Positions 21,252 through 32,139 of a stretch of 64,000 nucleotides of DNA are shown piece after piece (the first letter of the stretch is position 1; each line of letters begins with the position of its first letter). Under the pieces are notes generated by a model. The model made no database searches, was not told the origin of the DNA, and was given only the letters and a program-made list of their open reading frames with translations. Source of the stretch: Acephala macrosclerotiorum (lineage: Eukaryota > Ascomycota > Leotiomycetes > Helotiales > Mollisiaceae); NCBI GenBank assembly GCA_014904845.1, contig MU119233.1, forward strand, positions 186,001 through 250,000, given 5' to 3'. Both the position numbers and the translations under genes were made by a program.

Positions 21252-23108
21252 CTAAGCATCCCACCTACCCTGCAAACCCCTCTCCCTCATCCTCTCCTTC
21301 AACCTCTCTCTCTCCCTCTTCACACCCACAGAAGAGACACTATCACTCGGCGCCACGCTCGCTTCATACTCATACCCCATTCCATTCACCATACTTCTTG
21401 GTAACGGGATTTGGCGAGCTGATACTACGGACTCGGGGAGGGGAACCATGCGTGCGCGTTCTATTCGATCGCGTTCCCATTCATTTCTCCTGTCTCTCTC
21501 TCTATCCATTTCTCGTTCTATCTCCCGAGCTCGTTCACGTTCTCGTTCCGAGAGATGCGATCTCGGAGACTGAGGATTCCTCACAGCTCGTACAGTGCCG
21601 GTGGAAACGTAGCTAGCGGCTGGAGGAGGAACAGGGACTTCAGGTAAGGGTTGCTTGATGGGTTTCACAGTTGATACGCTGTGGTGAGTTCGAGCACTCG
21701 CGTAGCTTTCTGTGTGGCTTCTATCTTGAGACCTATCCCTGTCCCTGTCCCTTTCTCTTTCCCTCTCCCTCTCTCTCTCCCCCCTCTCCCTCTCCCTCTC
21801 CCTCTCCCTCTCCCTCTCCCTCTCCCTCTTTTCCTCTCTGCGTATTTCTCTTTCTTTCCCGGAAGAACCACTGGAGCCGCCGGAACGCTCTCGATGACTT
21901 TCGCTTCTGTGGCTGCGTCGAGATAGAGAGACATGGCTTTGAGTCTCTCGTTCTGGCGCGGGGTTGATAGTCAAAGGGCGGCGCTCGTAATGCGGTCTCA
22001 TACCAACATCACTCCTACTCCTTTCCCTCTGCGTGCGGTGAGAACGATGGGAAGTTGAGGCGGAGACATGGCTCTTGTCGTCAATCCTCGCCAGTTCTCT
22101 CACCATCGGTGGTGCGGATGGTTTGGTGACAACGTTGTATTGGACATATCTTGGTGTGGTTCTTTCTTCTCTCTCTCGTTGAGAAACGTAGCTTCGGGCG
22201 GGGATGCGCTCAACGACCGTTTCGCGATCTTCCATCCGGATGGGGGAATGCGTGTAATGTGTTTCCGACGCGCGACGACGCGGTGGCGAGGCGGATGAGG
22301 ATTGGGGGAGGGGATCGGGTGCTGTGGCGCGGGCGTGGGTTACGGTTTGGAAGAGTGCGAATGCGGCGGCGCCGGCGATGAGGGTGCCTAGCACTGCGTC
22401 ACCGGCGATTCCTAGTGGTGAGTGATCTTTTTCCTTAATCCGATGATCCCTTCTATAGGTATCGTCCGTGATTGTATCCCTCCTCTGTCTTGTCCTAGGG
22501 AAGGTTTCTGAGCGGTGGAACGTGCCTGGTCTAGGCGCCGACTGCGAATATTCGACTCGATTCCTCGTACCAGAAAATCCCCTCGGCTCATCATCCGGCT
22601 CTTCAGATATACTCCTTGCGACATCTTCCTGCCATTCGAGGACTCTCTTTGCTTCTTTCTCAGAGCTCGCTGTCTCGAGCGTCACCCCACGTTCGTGATG
22701 AGACCCTCCTCCACGTGATCCCCTTGGAACGTATACAGCTTCAATTATATTGCCATCGGGATCCCTCGTCACAGCCCTCTCATCATCCTCCGTCTTCACC
22801 AAAGTATTTTCCGACCAATGATTGGGATTCAATAGCGTACTCTTCTGATGGAATTCGAGGATCGCTTTGGAAGTCGGAGCTAGGAGGGTGATATGTGAGA
22901 GTCGAGGAACAGGCGACTCGGAGAGGGCAAAAACAGTCGTTTTTCGAGGGCCCGAAGGGGAATTGCTCACGAAGCCGTAGTGGAGTGTTGCAGGCGAAAT
23001 CGGAGCCGCAACCAGGAATTGCAGCCCAAGAGGTTGGGTCAGGGCGGCGTAGAAGGAGGACGCGCTGGGGAGGTGAGAGACTTGTATTAACGGCGGTACG
23101 TCCGCCAT
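21252..23108 (-). CDS. VOC (glyoxalase-like) domain protein with a long RE/RD-rich disordered tail
   Basis: A single exon of 618 codons starts at the ATG at 23108. Residues 1-130 look like a vicinal-oxygen-chelate fold half: VSHLPSASSFYAALTQPLGL, HYGFVS, HITLLAPT and the end block RDPDGNIIEAVYVP. About residues 225-255 form one hydrophobic segment (GIAGDAVLGTLIAGAAAFAL), possibly a membrane anchor. The rest is low-complexity with long runs of R-E and R-D pairs and SH-R-S motifs, and it is predicted disordered and highly charged. A VOC fold normally binds a metal and acts on small molecules, but with the metal ligands not identifiable here the catalytic status is unclear. The RE runs are encoded by a CTC/CCCTCT microsatellite and are likely length-variable. 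The function is unknown. Confidence 0.82.
   Translation of the reverse strand: MADVPPLIQVSHLPSASSFYAALTQPLGLQFLVAAPISPATLHYGFVSNSPSGPRKTTVFALSESPVPRLSHITLLAPTSKAILEFHQKSTLLNPNHWSENTLVKTEDDERAVTRDPDGNIIEAVYVPRGSRGGGSHHERGVTLETASSEKEAKRVLEWQEDVARSISEEPDDEPRGFSGTRNRVEYSQSAPRPGTFHRSETFPRTRQRRDTITDDTYRRDHRIKEKDHSPLGIAGDAVLGTLIAGAAAFALFQTVTHARATAPDPLPQSSSASPPRRRASETHYTHSPIRMEDRETVVERIPARSYVSQREREERTTPRYVQYNVVTKPSAPPMVRELARIDDKSHVSASTSHRSHRTQRERSRSDVGMRPHYERRPLTINPAPERETQSHVSLSRRSHRSESHRERSGGSSGSSGKEREIRREEKRERERERERERERERGERERERERERDRDRDRSQDRSHTESYASARTHHSVSTVKPIKQPLPEVPVPPPAASYVSTGTVRAVRNPQSPRSHLSERERERAREIEREMDRERDRRNEWERDRIERARMVPLPESVVSARQIPLPRSMVNGMGYEYEASVAPSDSVSSVGVKRERERLKERMRERGLQGRWDA
21737..21838. 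repeat. (CCCTCT)n-type coding microsatellite
   Basis: A pyrimidine-rich tract with a core (CCCTCT)n at about 21782-21829 lies in the coding strand complement of the VOC/RE-rich gene. It encodes alternating Arg-Glu, flanked by Arg-Asp pairs. The hexamer unit means slippage changes length by two codons without frameshift. Confidence 0.9.
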
Positions 23109-24603
23109 TAGTCGTGAAGCGCTTGCCGGTCAGAATATGAAAAACCGGAAGCAAAAATCAAAGGCAAAACCCAAACTTTGGGGGCGAGTAGGCAGAGCCG
23201 CCTGAGAATGAGGGGTAATAACTGTTGAAGATCTCGCGGGAAAATGCAGCACAAAAAGAAATATGAGGAAAAGACAAAACTTTTGCTACTCGATCTTATG
23301 TATGATTGCAGCAGCTGACACGAGGCGTGAGGGAGCTCCCCTACATACAGCAGCAGAACAGCCTACCTACGGGCATCTACCCACAAGGCTTCAGCGGCCC
23401 ACCGTTGTTCAGCATCCTGCAGGTTCTCGTGCGTTGTGCAGTATCCGTACTGCAGCAAGAGCACAGCACCACAACAGGCCGCTCCAGGGCCCGACCCCAC
23501 AACCACTCACCGCTCGTGATTTGATGAGGCCGATGGCGCTCGCCTGTAGATGCTCAATGTCCAGTTGATGGAGATCGATCAAATCTCGACTGGAATTCGT
23601 GACCCAGAATGCGAGGCAACATTGGGCAACTTCCAGGCACAGGCGCATGTGCGATGCGTTTACTCGGCCCTTGCCTTTCCTCTCCGCATGCCACGTTTCG
23701 CGAATAGCAGGCCGTGTTGATCTCTCGAAGAGGTTTAGATGCATATGCGGATCGCCTTAACTCTGTGATTGGGTCGTGAGGTGTAACGACTGTCGAATGG
23801 GATGCACTTCCCACCGCTATGTCGGTCGTTTGTGGCCCCAATTGTGGGTAACTTCTGAGATGTGAGGTTAGGGCGGAAGCAAGAGACAAATGGAAGAGCG
23901 ATGAGAGATGAAGCTGTGGGTTTGGATCAGCATGAAACCATACATTGGGTAATCGTCGTGATCGTGGATTTGCTAATGGATGAGAGCTAGTTCAATGTGC
24001 ATCCCACGTACGGACTCTGCGTGGTATTCAAGGCGGATCTTTGAAGGGTGATTTCATTGCCAATGAGCGAATCCACCCCGTCGCTTTTCACTTCTTCCAT
24101 ATCGACACTTGCATACATAAGGCTTCCTGCTCGATCAACTGACTCGCTAGCCTCACGGCTTCGAATCGAAGCCATTGATGATCCAATTCCCAGCCCATGC
24201 AATCGAAGAGCCCAAAATGCCTCTTCGACATCTGCTATGCTACAAGAGTGGGGATACTTCCACAAGCTACTAAGCTCGTGGATTAAAAAGACAAAGGAGA
24301 TGTAGGACCAAGTTGAAGTGGTCCTACAAAGACGACTAAAGCGTCTTGGATCTGATGTTGAACGCCTGATGTTTTATGTTGTAAAAACTCGAGACAGACC
24401 ACACAGACACCCAAGCCCGGCAACCAAGAGCATCGCAAAAGATGTTGGTATCTTTGCGAACACTCAAGGTCCCGCTTTCACCTTTAAATTCGACCAATCC
24501 CAGTTGCCTCCACCCAGGTTGTTGTGATTCGAGTCGCACCGTCATAGTTGTCGAATGATTTGGCTCGGCAATCCGCTGGAGGGTGAGTAGACAGCGATGC
24601 GGA
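23109..24603. other. Intergenic, possible decayed coding fragments
   Basis: Minus-strand frames at 23554-23889 and 23987-24330 are open, and the second contains SIADVEEAFWALRL, faintly like the end of an enoyl-reductase domain. No intact gene, splice pattern or start supports a call. Confidence 0.3.
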
Positions 24604-25401
24604 CTAAATGATGCCCCACACATCCTCGGCGGCGTGGCAGAATTTACTGCAGGCGACGCTAGCTGAGAGACTGTAGTTGCTGATAGAGATCTTTTCGTCG
24701 ACGAATTGATCCGCGAAGTTGTCGGAGCCCTTGGCCATCGCCCCCACAAAGACACAAATACTTTCGTCTTCTTTTAATTCCTCCACGTATTCCCTAACCT
24801 TCCTAACCTTCTCGTCGAAACTCAGGGTGACTTTGCGACAGTTGGGAGGTAGGTGGTCGGTGATAGGGTTTTGGATGACTCTCAATAACTTCTCGTTGGA
24901 ATTGACAGATCGAATGGAGAGACGGTGGAGTAGTTGTACCATGAGACCAGCGAATCGCTTGAATGTACGTGGGATGCGGACAGTTGGGCTGACTTCAATA
25001 AGGACACCCTTGGCCGTGTGGATGTAAATTTGGAGTTTTCCAGCTTTGTTGATTGGGGAGTCGAGGAGGGTAAGGAGACACTAGAGACTGTCAGTACCAT
25101 TGTGATGTTGAATCACACGGAGACGAACTTGATGTGTTATATCAGGTCGGGCATCGCTGATGTCTCGATTCATCTTGCGCATGACCCCAATGTGCTCGTC
25201 ACTGTTCAATAGGGAGTATTTTTCCTCTCGCTGACCACCTGGCCGATTGCCACCGTAGCTTGCCTTGTATGTCTCGAGACTCGCATTGGAGAGGACGACG
25301 ATCAATCGCTTCGTGTCTTTGTCGGTCGAGGGGATGGGAACATGCTGCTCAGCGACGAGCTTTGGGAGATCTGGCGGAGGGAGGGATTGGGTTCCTGACA
25401 T
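24604..25401 (-). CDS. EMG1: Ribosome-biogenesis methyltransferase EMG1/NEP1
   Basis: Exons 25401-25129 and 25080-24604 (48-nt intron, GTTCGT..CTAG) encode 249 residues, close to yeast Nep1 (252). Nep1 is a SPOUT-class methyltransferase. It N1-methylates the hypermodified pseudouridine of 18S rRNA and is needed for small-subunit assembly in the nucleolus. Conserved blocks: [89 protein letters not shown], and the SAM-loop region [11 protein letters not shown] followed by [20 protein letters not shown]. The start at 25401 gives the short variable N-terminus expected. This is a single-copy essential housekeeping gene and the best conserved in the window; no anomaly is seen. Confidence 0.96.
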
Positions 25402-26517
25402 AAGGATAGAGATCAGCTGCTATGCGAAGAATTATGTTGAATAATTCGCGATGTTCTGGGATTGCTGTTGTGATGGGCGATGGACGTGGTAGAGTTTGGG
25501 AAGGAGCGGAGAAAGGCTATGGGCAAGCAGATCTCGAACGCTCTCTAACCTTCTAACCTTACCACACTCGCACGCACACACGGATAGCCACACAAAGGCG
25601 AACCAGGCAAGCCTGGAGAATGCGAAGGCTGGATTGCTCACTTGGCCGCTTTACAGAGCGGTTCTCTGGAGACGACATTCTGCGGTCATCTTCAGTTCTC
25701 TCTACACGCGTTGGCATCTTGAGAGCGTACGGTGTGGTAGGACAGAATTTCTGCAGTGATTGCGCGATCGATGGATCCGAGAGTGGGAGGTGGTGGGGGA
25801 ATCTGTGAGTTAGAAGTTCTAGAGAGGCAAATCCAGGGAGAGAAACAATTGACACAGCGTGGCTGGTGATATATGGTGAGAAGAGGTGTTCGGGAAACAA
25901 AAAAGTTTTAACTCGAGAGTTTGTGGCTTTCACGACTTATAAATCTGAAACGGACATCGCATACCGCCCGCGCTAGTACACGTGACGATGCGAAGAAATG
26001 ATGCGAATTGCTTTCCTCTTTTACTTTGGTCTTGTCATCATCTTACCTTACGTTCATGAATTGTGGTCTAGACCTTAGAGTCAGTCCCAAGTGGGATTTG
26101 AAGCCATTGATATACGTGACCATCTGCATCGAGCTGATGACCCAAACTTTCCTCTTCTCAGCTACAATCGCGATTGTTGTGCTGTATCTTCAAAGCATCT
26201 GGTTAGATGTCTATCAAGATCCAGCTGCAGGTTCAGATATCGTACGACCTGATGGGCGTCAAGCCCAGATCGATCTCCTTGATATCCAGTCAAACGAGTG
26301 GGGAAGTTTCCCTCCGCCATGCGGCATGGCCCCGCATTCCTCTCGAGGTTGAAGGCATGGACACATTGCACTTGCGGGTGGACGCGAAGAAAGAGAAAAC
26401 AAAATATGAGAATACATAGACAGATATGGAGATACTAGGAGCATTGTACCATTCTTTCAATTAACTTCATCCACTCTTTGACAGACATTGCCTTCGTTTC
26501 CTTCTTTGAACGCATCG
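25402..26517. other. Intergenic between divergent genes
   Basis: This is shared promoter space of EMG1 (-) and the rhodopsin-domain gene (+). Scattered short frames only, with no recognisable feature. Confidence 0.45.
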
Positions 26518-27765
26518 ATGGAGCAGGCCTTGGCAGCCCGAGCCCCTCATCTTGCATCATCGGGCATGATGAGATACCTTCAGTCTCGTTCCGAGTCTCT
26601 GAAGTACCTTTTCGTCTTCTTTTTCCTCTTGACAAGCGCCTGTAGTAGCGTTCGTCTGTATATCAGATGTCGATCGCGACCTGGCAGGATCTTCGGGGCT
26701 GATGATATCTTCCTGTTCGCTACCATGGTCGGTACGAAATCCTCACTTACTGTTTTCAGATCTGACATCTTTCCAGATATGTTTCACAATGTACACCGTC
26801 TCAGGCCTCTTCTCCATCCGGTACGGCGTCGGGTCAGAACCCGCCCAAGTCGACAACAACAAGACCCTCTCTGCAGCGTTAGAATGGTGGTTTCTCGCCG
26901 AGCTCTTCAGCGTCCTTGCTGCAGCCCTCTTACGAATCTCAGCCACTCTTCACTTCCGCAAACTGGCAGAAACAGACGCCCAGCAATATCTCATTCTTTT
27001 CATCGGCACCGGAACCACCGTGTACAGCGCTGCTTTCTTCCTCCTTCAATTATTTCAGTGTACGCCAATTCACTTCTTCTGGACAGGATGGCTCGGCGCA
27101 GAGGGGAGGTGTATGGATCAGCACCGGCTGGCAAAGATGGAGTATATCTTTACGATCATAGGGGCGTATACGGACTGGTGTCTTGCGGTGCTGCCGGTGT
27201 GGTTGTTGTGGGGAACGGATTTGAGTCGGAAATCAAGGTCGAGGATTCGCGTGCTGATTCTTGTCGGACTCATGTAAGTTCCAGATTTATTGGGTTGGAC
27301 TCGACTTACAGAAACAGGGCTGGTGCATCGGCGTTCATCCGCCTCCCAGCAACCCGACTACTCCCAACAACCGACGATTTCTTCTTCGACTGTGTTCCCG
27401 TAGCCGTCAGGTATGTCTTCCCTCCCTCCTCCTCTTCCCATCCACCATCTCCCAATATTCAAACCAACAACCACAGCTCAATCCTCGAAATCTCCCTCGG
27501 CATCCTTGCCCTCTCCCTAGCAGCCTACCGCCCCATCCTTCCCGGCTTCTCCACCGAAACCGATAAAATCCACACCCCAAAACCACCCCCTCCAATGCCA
27601 GAAGAATTTGCATTTAGTAAAAATTCTAATTGTAAGACGCCGACGAAAGGGTATGGGGATTTGAACAGGGTTGGTACTGGTATGACGGGGACGGGGGTGC
27701 AGATGAGTCCTAGGAGTGCGAGTTTTAGGAAGGTTAGTGAGGCTAGGACTAGGTATTTTGTTTGA
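26518..27765 (+). CDS. Fungal rhodopsin-domain (PTH11-like without CFEM) integral membrane protein
   Basis: Exons 26518-26727, 26777-27273, 27318-27410 and 27477-27765 sum to 1089 nt, or 362 residues. It has about seven hydrophobic segments, starting YLFVFFFLLTSACSSVRLYI, then the family hallmark GADDIFLFAT. WWFLAELFSVLAAALLRISA, then YLILFIGTGTTVYSAAFFLL with LFQCTPIHFFW follow, as do GRCMDQH and YTDWCLAVLPVWLLW. The layout matches the fungal rhodopsin/SAT20-type domain found in plasma-membrane proteins, some of which are sensors. The cytosolic tail is proline- and serine-rich. The first donor is GTCGGT at 26728, chosen because the stronger-looking GTACGA at 26732 breaks the frame. Intron 2 has two in-frame acceptors 6 nt apart (27311 and 27317). 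Ligand and role are unknown. Confidence 0.87.
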   Translation: MEQALAARAPHLASSGMMRYLQSRSESLKYLFVFFFLLTSACSSVRLYIRCRSRPGRIFGADDIFLFATMVGTKSSLTVFRSDIFPDMFHNVHRLRPLLHPVRRRVRTRPSRQQQDPLCSVRMVVSRRALQRPCCSPLTNLSHSSLPQTGRNRRPAISHSFHRHRNHRVQRCFLPPSIISVYANSLLLDRMARRRGEVYGSAPAGKDGVYLYDHRGVYGLVSCGAAGVVVVGNGFESEIKVEDSRADSCRTHVSSRFIGLDSTYRNRAGASAFIRLPATRLLPTTDDFFFDCVPVAVRYVFPPSSSSHPPSPNIQTNNHSSILEISLGILALSLAAYRPILPGFSTETDKIHTPKPPPPMPEEFAFSKNSNCKTPTKGYGDLNRVGTGMTGTGVQMSPRSASFRKVSEARTRYFV

Positions 27766-30700
27766 TGTGGTGAGGGTATCGATGGTGTGTCTGGAGGGTG
27801 GGTTTGGTAATTGGGAGGGGGGGATGTTGGATGATTCCAAAGAAAAGAGGAGAATTAAAGACCTTATATGCAAAACCCCGAGATGCTTCCAAGAGCTCTT
27901 CCATACTGATTCCCGAACTGTGCAGTCTTGGTATGTGGTTTGGATACTGTATCTGTCTGGGTGTTAGTCTTGGTATCTTGGCCTTCGACCCACTTCCTTT
28001 TATCTCATCTTTCTACGAACGTGTTTCCCAAGACTTGTTTCCCAGGACCTTTTCTTTCATGTAGAAGAGAATCGATTTGCCTTGGCAGAGGTGTTGCAAT
28101 TGACCCTGGCAAGAAGTTTTGTTCTCGCTGGGATAATGTGAAGGATTGATTTGGCAGAAGTGTTCGGTGAGTTGCAAGAGCTTGGCGTTTGGGGGAGAGA
28201 AGCTTTGTGATCTGCCTTGGCATTGAGGAAGGAAGAGTTGGATTTGAGACAGAGGGAAATGTGTTAAGCTTTTGGGGAGGCTTCGATGGGTCTTGGAAAT
28301 TGAGAGGACGGTGTCCAGGCTTGAGCTGAAGTTTAGAGGCTAGAGCTGCCATCCGAACTTGAGGCCAAACGGAAGGTGGCAACTTCGTGGGATGAGAAAG
28401 ACCAGACAACTGACAGCATCTGTTCACCGCGAGAAAACTCTTCCGAAGGCTGTCAAAGACCACGGGCCTCAAGTCTCATCTCGTCACAAGCACAACTTCG
28501 CGACAAACTTCGGCCAAAGGCCTTTGAAGGTTCTTACAAACAAACCCCGGCCAGCCTAACCACCTTCATGTATCCACCGACACCACCAAGCTACCCATGC
28601 ACAATCTGATGCCAAGCTTTCTCACATTATGCTTGTTTTCCTTTGATCCCACACTATCTAATCCTGTTCCCTGTCATAGCACCCGTGCACCGAGTTTGAT
28701 CAGATCCGATACGAGACAGGATGGCAGTTTCATCTTGTCTCGCCCACCCATCACCGGAAACGGGTAATGGAATTCGGGACAACCACTAAACTGGACAAGC
28801 TTGGCAGTTTGACAGCTGCCATTATCTGGAACCGAGAAGTGCGTTGGAACGGTGTTTATAATGCAAAGTGTGCGGGATGCTTGGCGGATTGAAGAGATGC
28901 CGTGGATCGTCTGGTTTTAGCGGCAGTGAGTGGCAGCGAGAAATGCTTCTTTGGTGGAGGCGTTCCACAACTGTATTCAACTCCATCATCATTAGATGAC
29001 TACCCTGGATGGTGCTCGGCTGGAATATTTTCTTTTCACGTTCTGATAATCGGATTGATGGTGAGGCTCGGTGGCGGGTATCTGTTGCATCTGATAATCG
29101 AGGAGGCGAAATCACGGACTTGATTGTGTTTTCGGATAACAAGCTCCACAGCCCCTGTCATTAAGCTTCCTTGTAAGGGTTTAATGTCCTTCAGTGTATC
29201 TTGGGAGAAGGCAGAGCCGAATGAGACGGAAAGAGGAAACCGTTGTGCGAGTCATTGCCGTTGCTTGTGTTTTTCCAAGACATTGTGAATGGTGATCGTT
29301 CATGATGCAGTCGCAAACAGTCTCGGGGCTTGATGCTGCCTCCCTGAGGATTTGCGACGTGAACACACAGAAAGCGAGATAGTTGATGCGGATGAGAATT
29401 ATAGAAACGTGGAATCAATTGAAGATGTTTGGAATCATTTTTCTTGGCATTGTTTATGATGTGGGTACGAGAGATTTACCACAGTTGAGGATGAGAAATA
29501 GATCGCGAGTTTAGGGAGGTTGTGGTGCCCGAAGCAAGCGAGATCTAATCTGATAGGGGTGCTTTCGGGGCAAATGTCACTGAATCCACTGATCGACTGA
29601 GACCTTCAAGGGCTTCAGCCACCGAACCTATCCAAAATCTAATCAGATAGGCCGAGTGTAGGGTTGAAGTCGCTGAATGAAGTTTTGCTTCAGCGTCTTG
29701 ATGGTAAGATTACCAATGATATCAGCGACCGTATGATGAAGCTTCTGGATATGTATTGGATAGATTGAACATGTCACTGGTTTCCTGCGTGCGCTTTCAT
29801 CCAAAGTTATCTATACTTTTACGCTTACTGCTACGCGGCCGCACGAATATATTGCTCCCGTTGGTGTGGTTGTCGTTGACGCTCATCTCCACCGAATGCA
29901 ACACAGCAACATGTAATTATTCAGCACTCTTCTGTCTATCAGGCATTCCCCATACCAAGTCTCTCCAAGCAATTCAAGCATTTCCAAGTTCACCCAATAT
30001 CTCATCTCGTCGCACGTTTGTAGATGAGATGGATGCATCACAAACTCCATCCATGCAAAATCCACAATGACATGGAATCTACCAATCTTATTGCTGACAC
30101 TAATCGACGCCGTCAAATACACCAATGCGAAGGTCGCACCTCGTCTTGGATGCTGCATTTTGAGCCAATCCCATCGCCGCCCCCTACCCAACTGTAACCT
30201 CCTCTTTCCCTCGACCTCCCTTCTCTTCTCTTCCTTATGCCGCACGGCAACAATCTGATATGATTAAACTTTCATGGTTTGTACAGCCGCCTCTGCCTGG
30301 TCGATTTCAAGACTTCTGATGGTTTCGATCATCTGGGCGCACACTGCCGTTGGCTCTGAGCGGCCCTGTCACGTTTTACCAAGGCTGCTTGGTACAGATT
30401 CCGTTTCCGCTTAACCTCCCCCCTTACAACGACCCTCGTCAACAACCCCTCCCATCACCGCCTCCACTTCCACTCGAGGCGCCTCCTGGCCTCTGCCGCC
30501 GCAAAGGCATGGACCTGTCGTCTGGAATCAAGCATCGTCTGGTATCTTACCGCCGTGCCGAGATCAGATTACGGGCAGGGTTATCGCTTCTGAATCAGCC
30601 TGATCTCCCACTACACTGCTTTCAGATGGCAGGTCGCTGTCCACTGCGACAGCTCCGACCTCACATCCAGTTTCAAACCCTCAATGCGACAACGGGATCT

Positions 30701-31042
30701 CCATTGCCAAAGTACGCAGGATGATGGCTGGTCCTGTCTAATCCTGAGGCCCACTGATTTAGAATCGTGAGTGCCAAGCTTCTACAATAAGTACTCGACC
30801 TCACGCCATCTGTTCCATTCTCCCCACTCACCTCCAAAGCATCATTCCACTGCAGTGCTTTCACCTTTTCGGCGGGCCCCTCTCTTTCACATTCTCTCTT
30901 TTTATATTCATCTTGCCAGTCAAGCAGATCACGTTGACCGTGCATCTAATTAACCACCTCACACCTCAACGGATTTACACTCTTTTTTTGATACTTCTTG
31001 CTCAGCTTTAGTTCGTTCGCCGCCGCCTGTCCTCACCTCAAG
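27766..31042. other. 3.3-kb gene-free stretch with scattered TTGGCA(G) motifs
   Basis: No coding region is supported. Between about 28060 and 28240 the words GATTTGCCTTGGCAG, GATTTGGCAG and GATCTGCCTTGGCA recur irregularly, the same motif as in the repeat at 32483-32577. The last few hundred bases are the promoter of the secreted-protein gene at 31043. Confidence 0.45.
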
Positions 31043-32139
31043 ATGCGTTTCTCACAATTTGCCTGCGCTGCTGCGCTCACTGCCGTCGCCTCCGCCGCCA
31101 ACGCTGCCTCGAACACTGCTGCTCAGGGTTCAACAGGAACTACACTGCTCGCCAATGCGATTCAGAGTGGTTCTTTCGTGGATGGATCTCAGGAGGTTGG
31201 TGCCAATGAGGCAAACCAGGCAAAGTCATTGACATCGACGAACAACTTCATCAACAACTGTGCTGGCAAGACATTGACCAATGGTCTTCAAATCACCACT
31301 GGTTCATGTAATGGTATCCGTAAGTGGAAGCTTGGTCCAGTTTATATACCAAGTACTAACTAGGCACAGCTATGGGTGATATTCCCGCGAAGACTGCAAT
31401 GGTTTCTTCGGTCATCACATTCCCTACCACTGGCGGCCAGGACATCGCCTCAGATACCACCTTCAACATCTCAGTCCAGACGTCTAACCTGGTCGCTGGA
31501 TCTTTCACCAACGCCGATGCGACATACTTTGCCGCGCCCCAATTTTTATCAGGCGGACAAGTCGTTGGACATACCCACGTAACCGTCCAAGATCTTGGAA
31601 ACAGCTTGAACCCAACAACAGCACTCGATGCCACTCAATTCGCCTTCTTCAAGGGTATCAACGATGCCGGTAATGGAAAGGGTCTCCTCCAAGCCGTCGT
31701 CACTGGCGGTCTCCCAGCAGGCAACTACCGCGTATGCACCATGGCCTCCGCATCCAACCATCAACCTGTCATCATGCCCGTTGCTCAACGTGGTACCGCC
31801 GATGACTGCACTAAGTTCGTCGTCTCTGGAAGCGGAACTACCGCCAACGCTGCCTCCAACAGCGGATCTGGTGGGGTAGCCGCTGCTGCTGCTGCCGCTT
31901 CCGCTGTCGCTGCTGGTCCAGGTGCCGTTGACCCAGCTCTTGCTTCCTCTTCGACTGCTGCTGCGCAGGCTACGACTGCTGCTACCAACGGCAATACCGG
32001 CAACGGCAACGCAAACGCTGCTGCCTCAGCTGGAAAGGCTTCTGCGACTACAGCTGCTAATGCCAACAAGGGAGGAAACGCGGCGAAGGGAGGGAAGGGC
32101 GGCCGAAAGATGAGAGCCCGTCGGGAATTCATCGCGTAA
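31043..32139 (+). CDS. Conserved fungal secreted protein with Ala/Gly-rich tail
   Basis: Exons 31043-31319 and 31370-32139 (50-nt intron, CTAAC branch, CACAG acceptor) encode 348 residues. The ATG at 31043 (CAAGATGCG) starts a clear signal peptide, MRFSQFACAAALTAVASA. The core is NNFINNCAGKTLTNGLQ, SCNGIPMGDIPA, MVSSVITFP, GSFTNADATYFAAPQ, then GGQVVGHTHVTVQDLG, ATQFAFFKGINDAGNGKGLL, GGLPAGNYRVCTMASASNH and VMPVAQRG-like blocks. It is a widespread secreted ascomycete family that databases sometimes mislabel as ribosomal protein S17; I see no ribosomal similarity. The last 90 residues are Ala/Gly/Asn low-complexity ending in basic residues, with no GPI-type hydrophobic end. It is probably extracellular or wall-associated, of unknown function, and likely well expressed judging by strong splice and start contexts. 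Confidence 0.88.

Noticed and set aside
23987..24330. Minus-strand frame with ADVEEAFWALRL, faintly like the end of an enoyl-reductase domain
   Set aside because: A dozen residues are too few, and no other polyketide-synthase or reductase blocks are near.
28005..28472. 155-codon minus-strand frame
   Set aside because: Low-complexity Pro/Ser/Leu composition, no domain, and it overlaps recurrent TTGGCA words; likely random.
30350..30724. 124-codon plus-strand frame before the secreted-protein gene
   Set aside because: No ATG at its start, Pro-rich without a domain, and located in likely promoter DNA.
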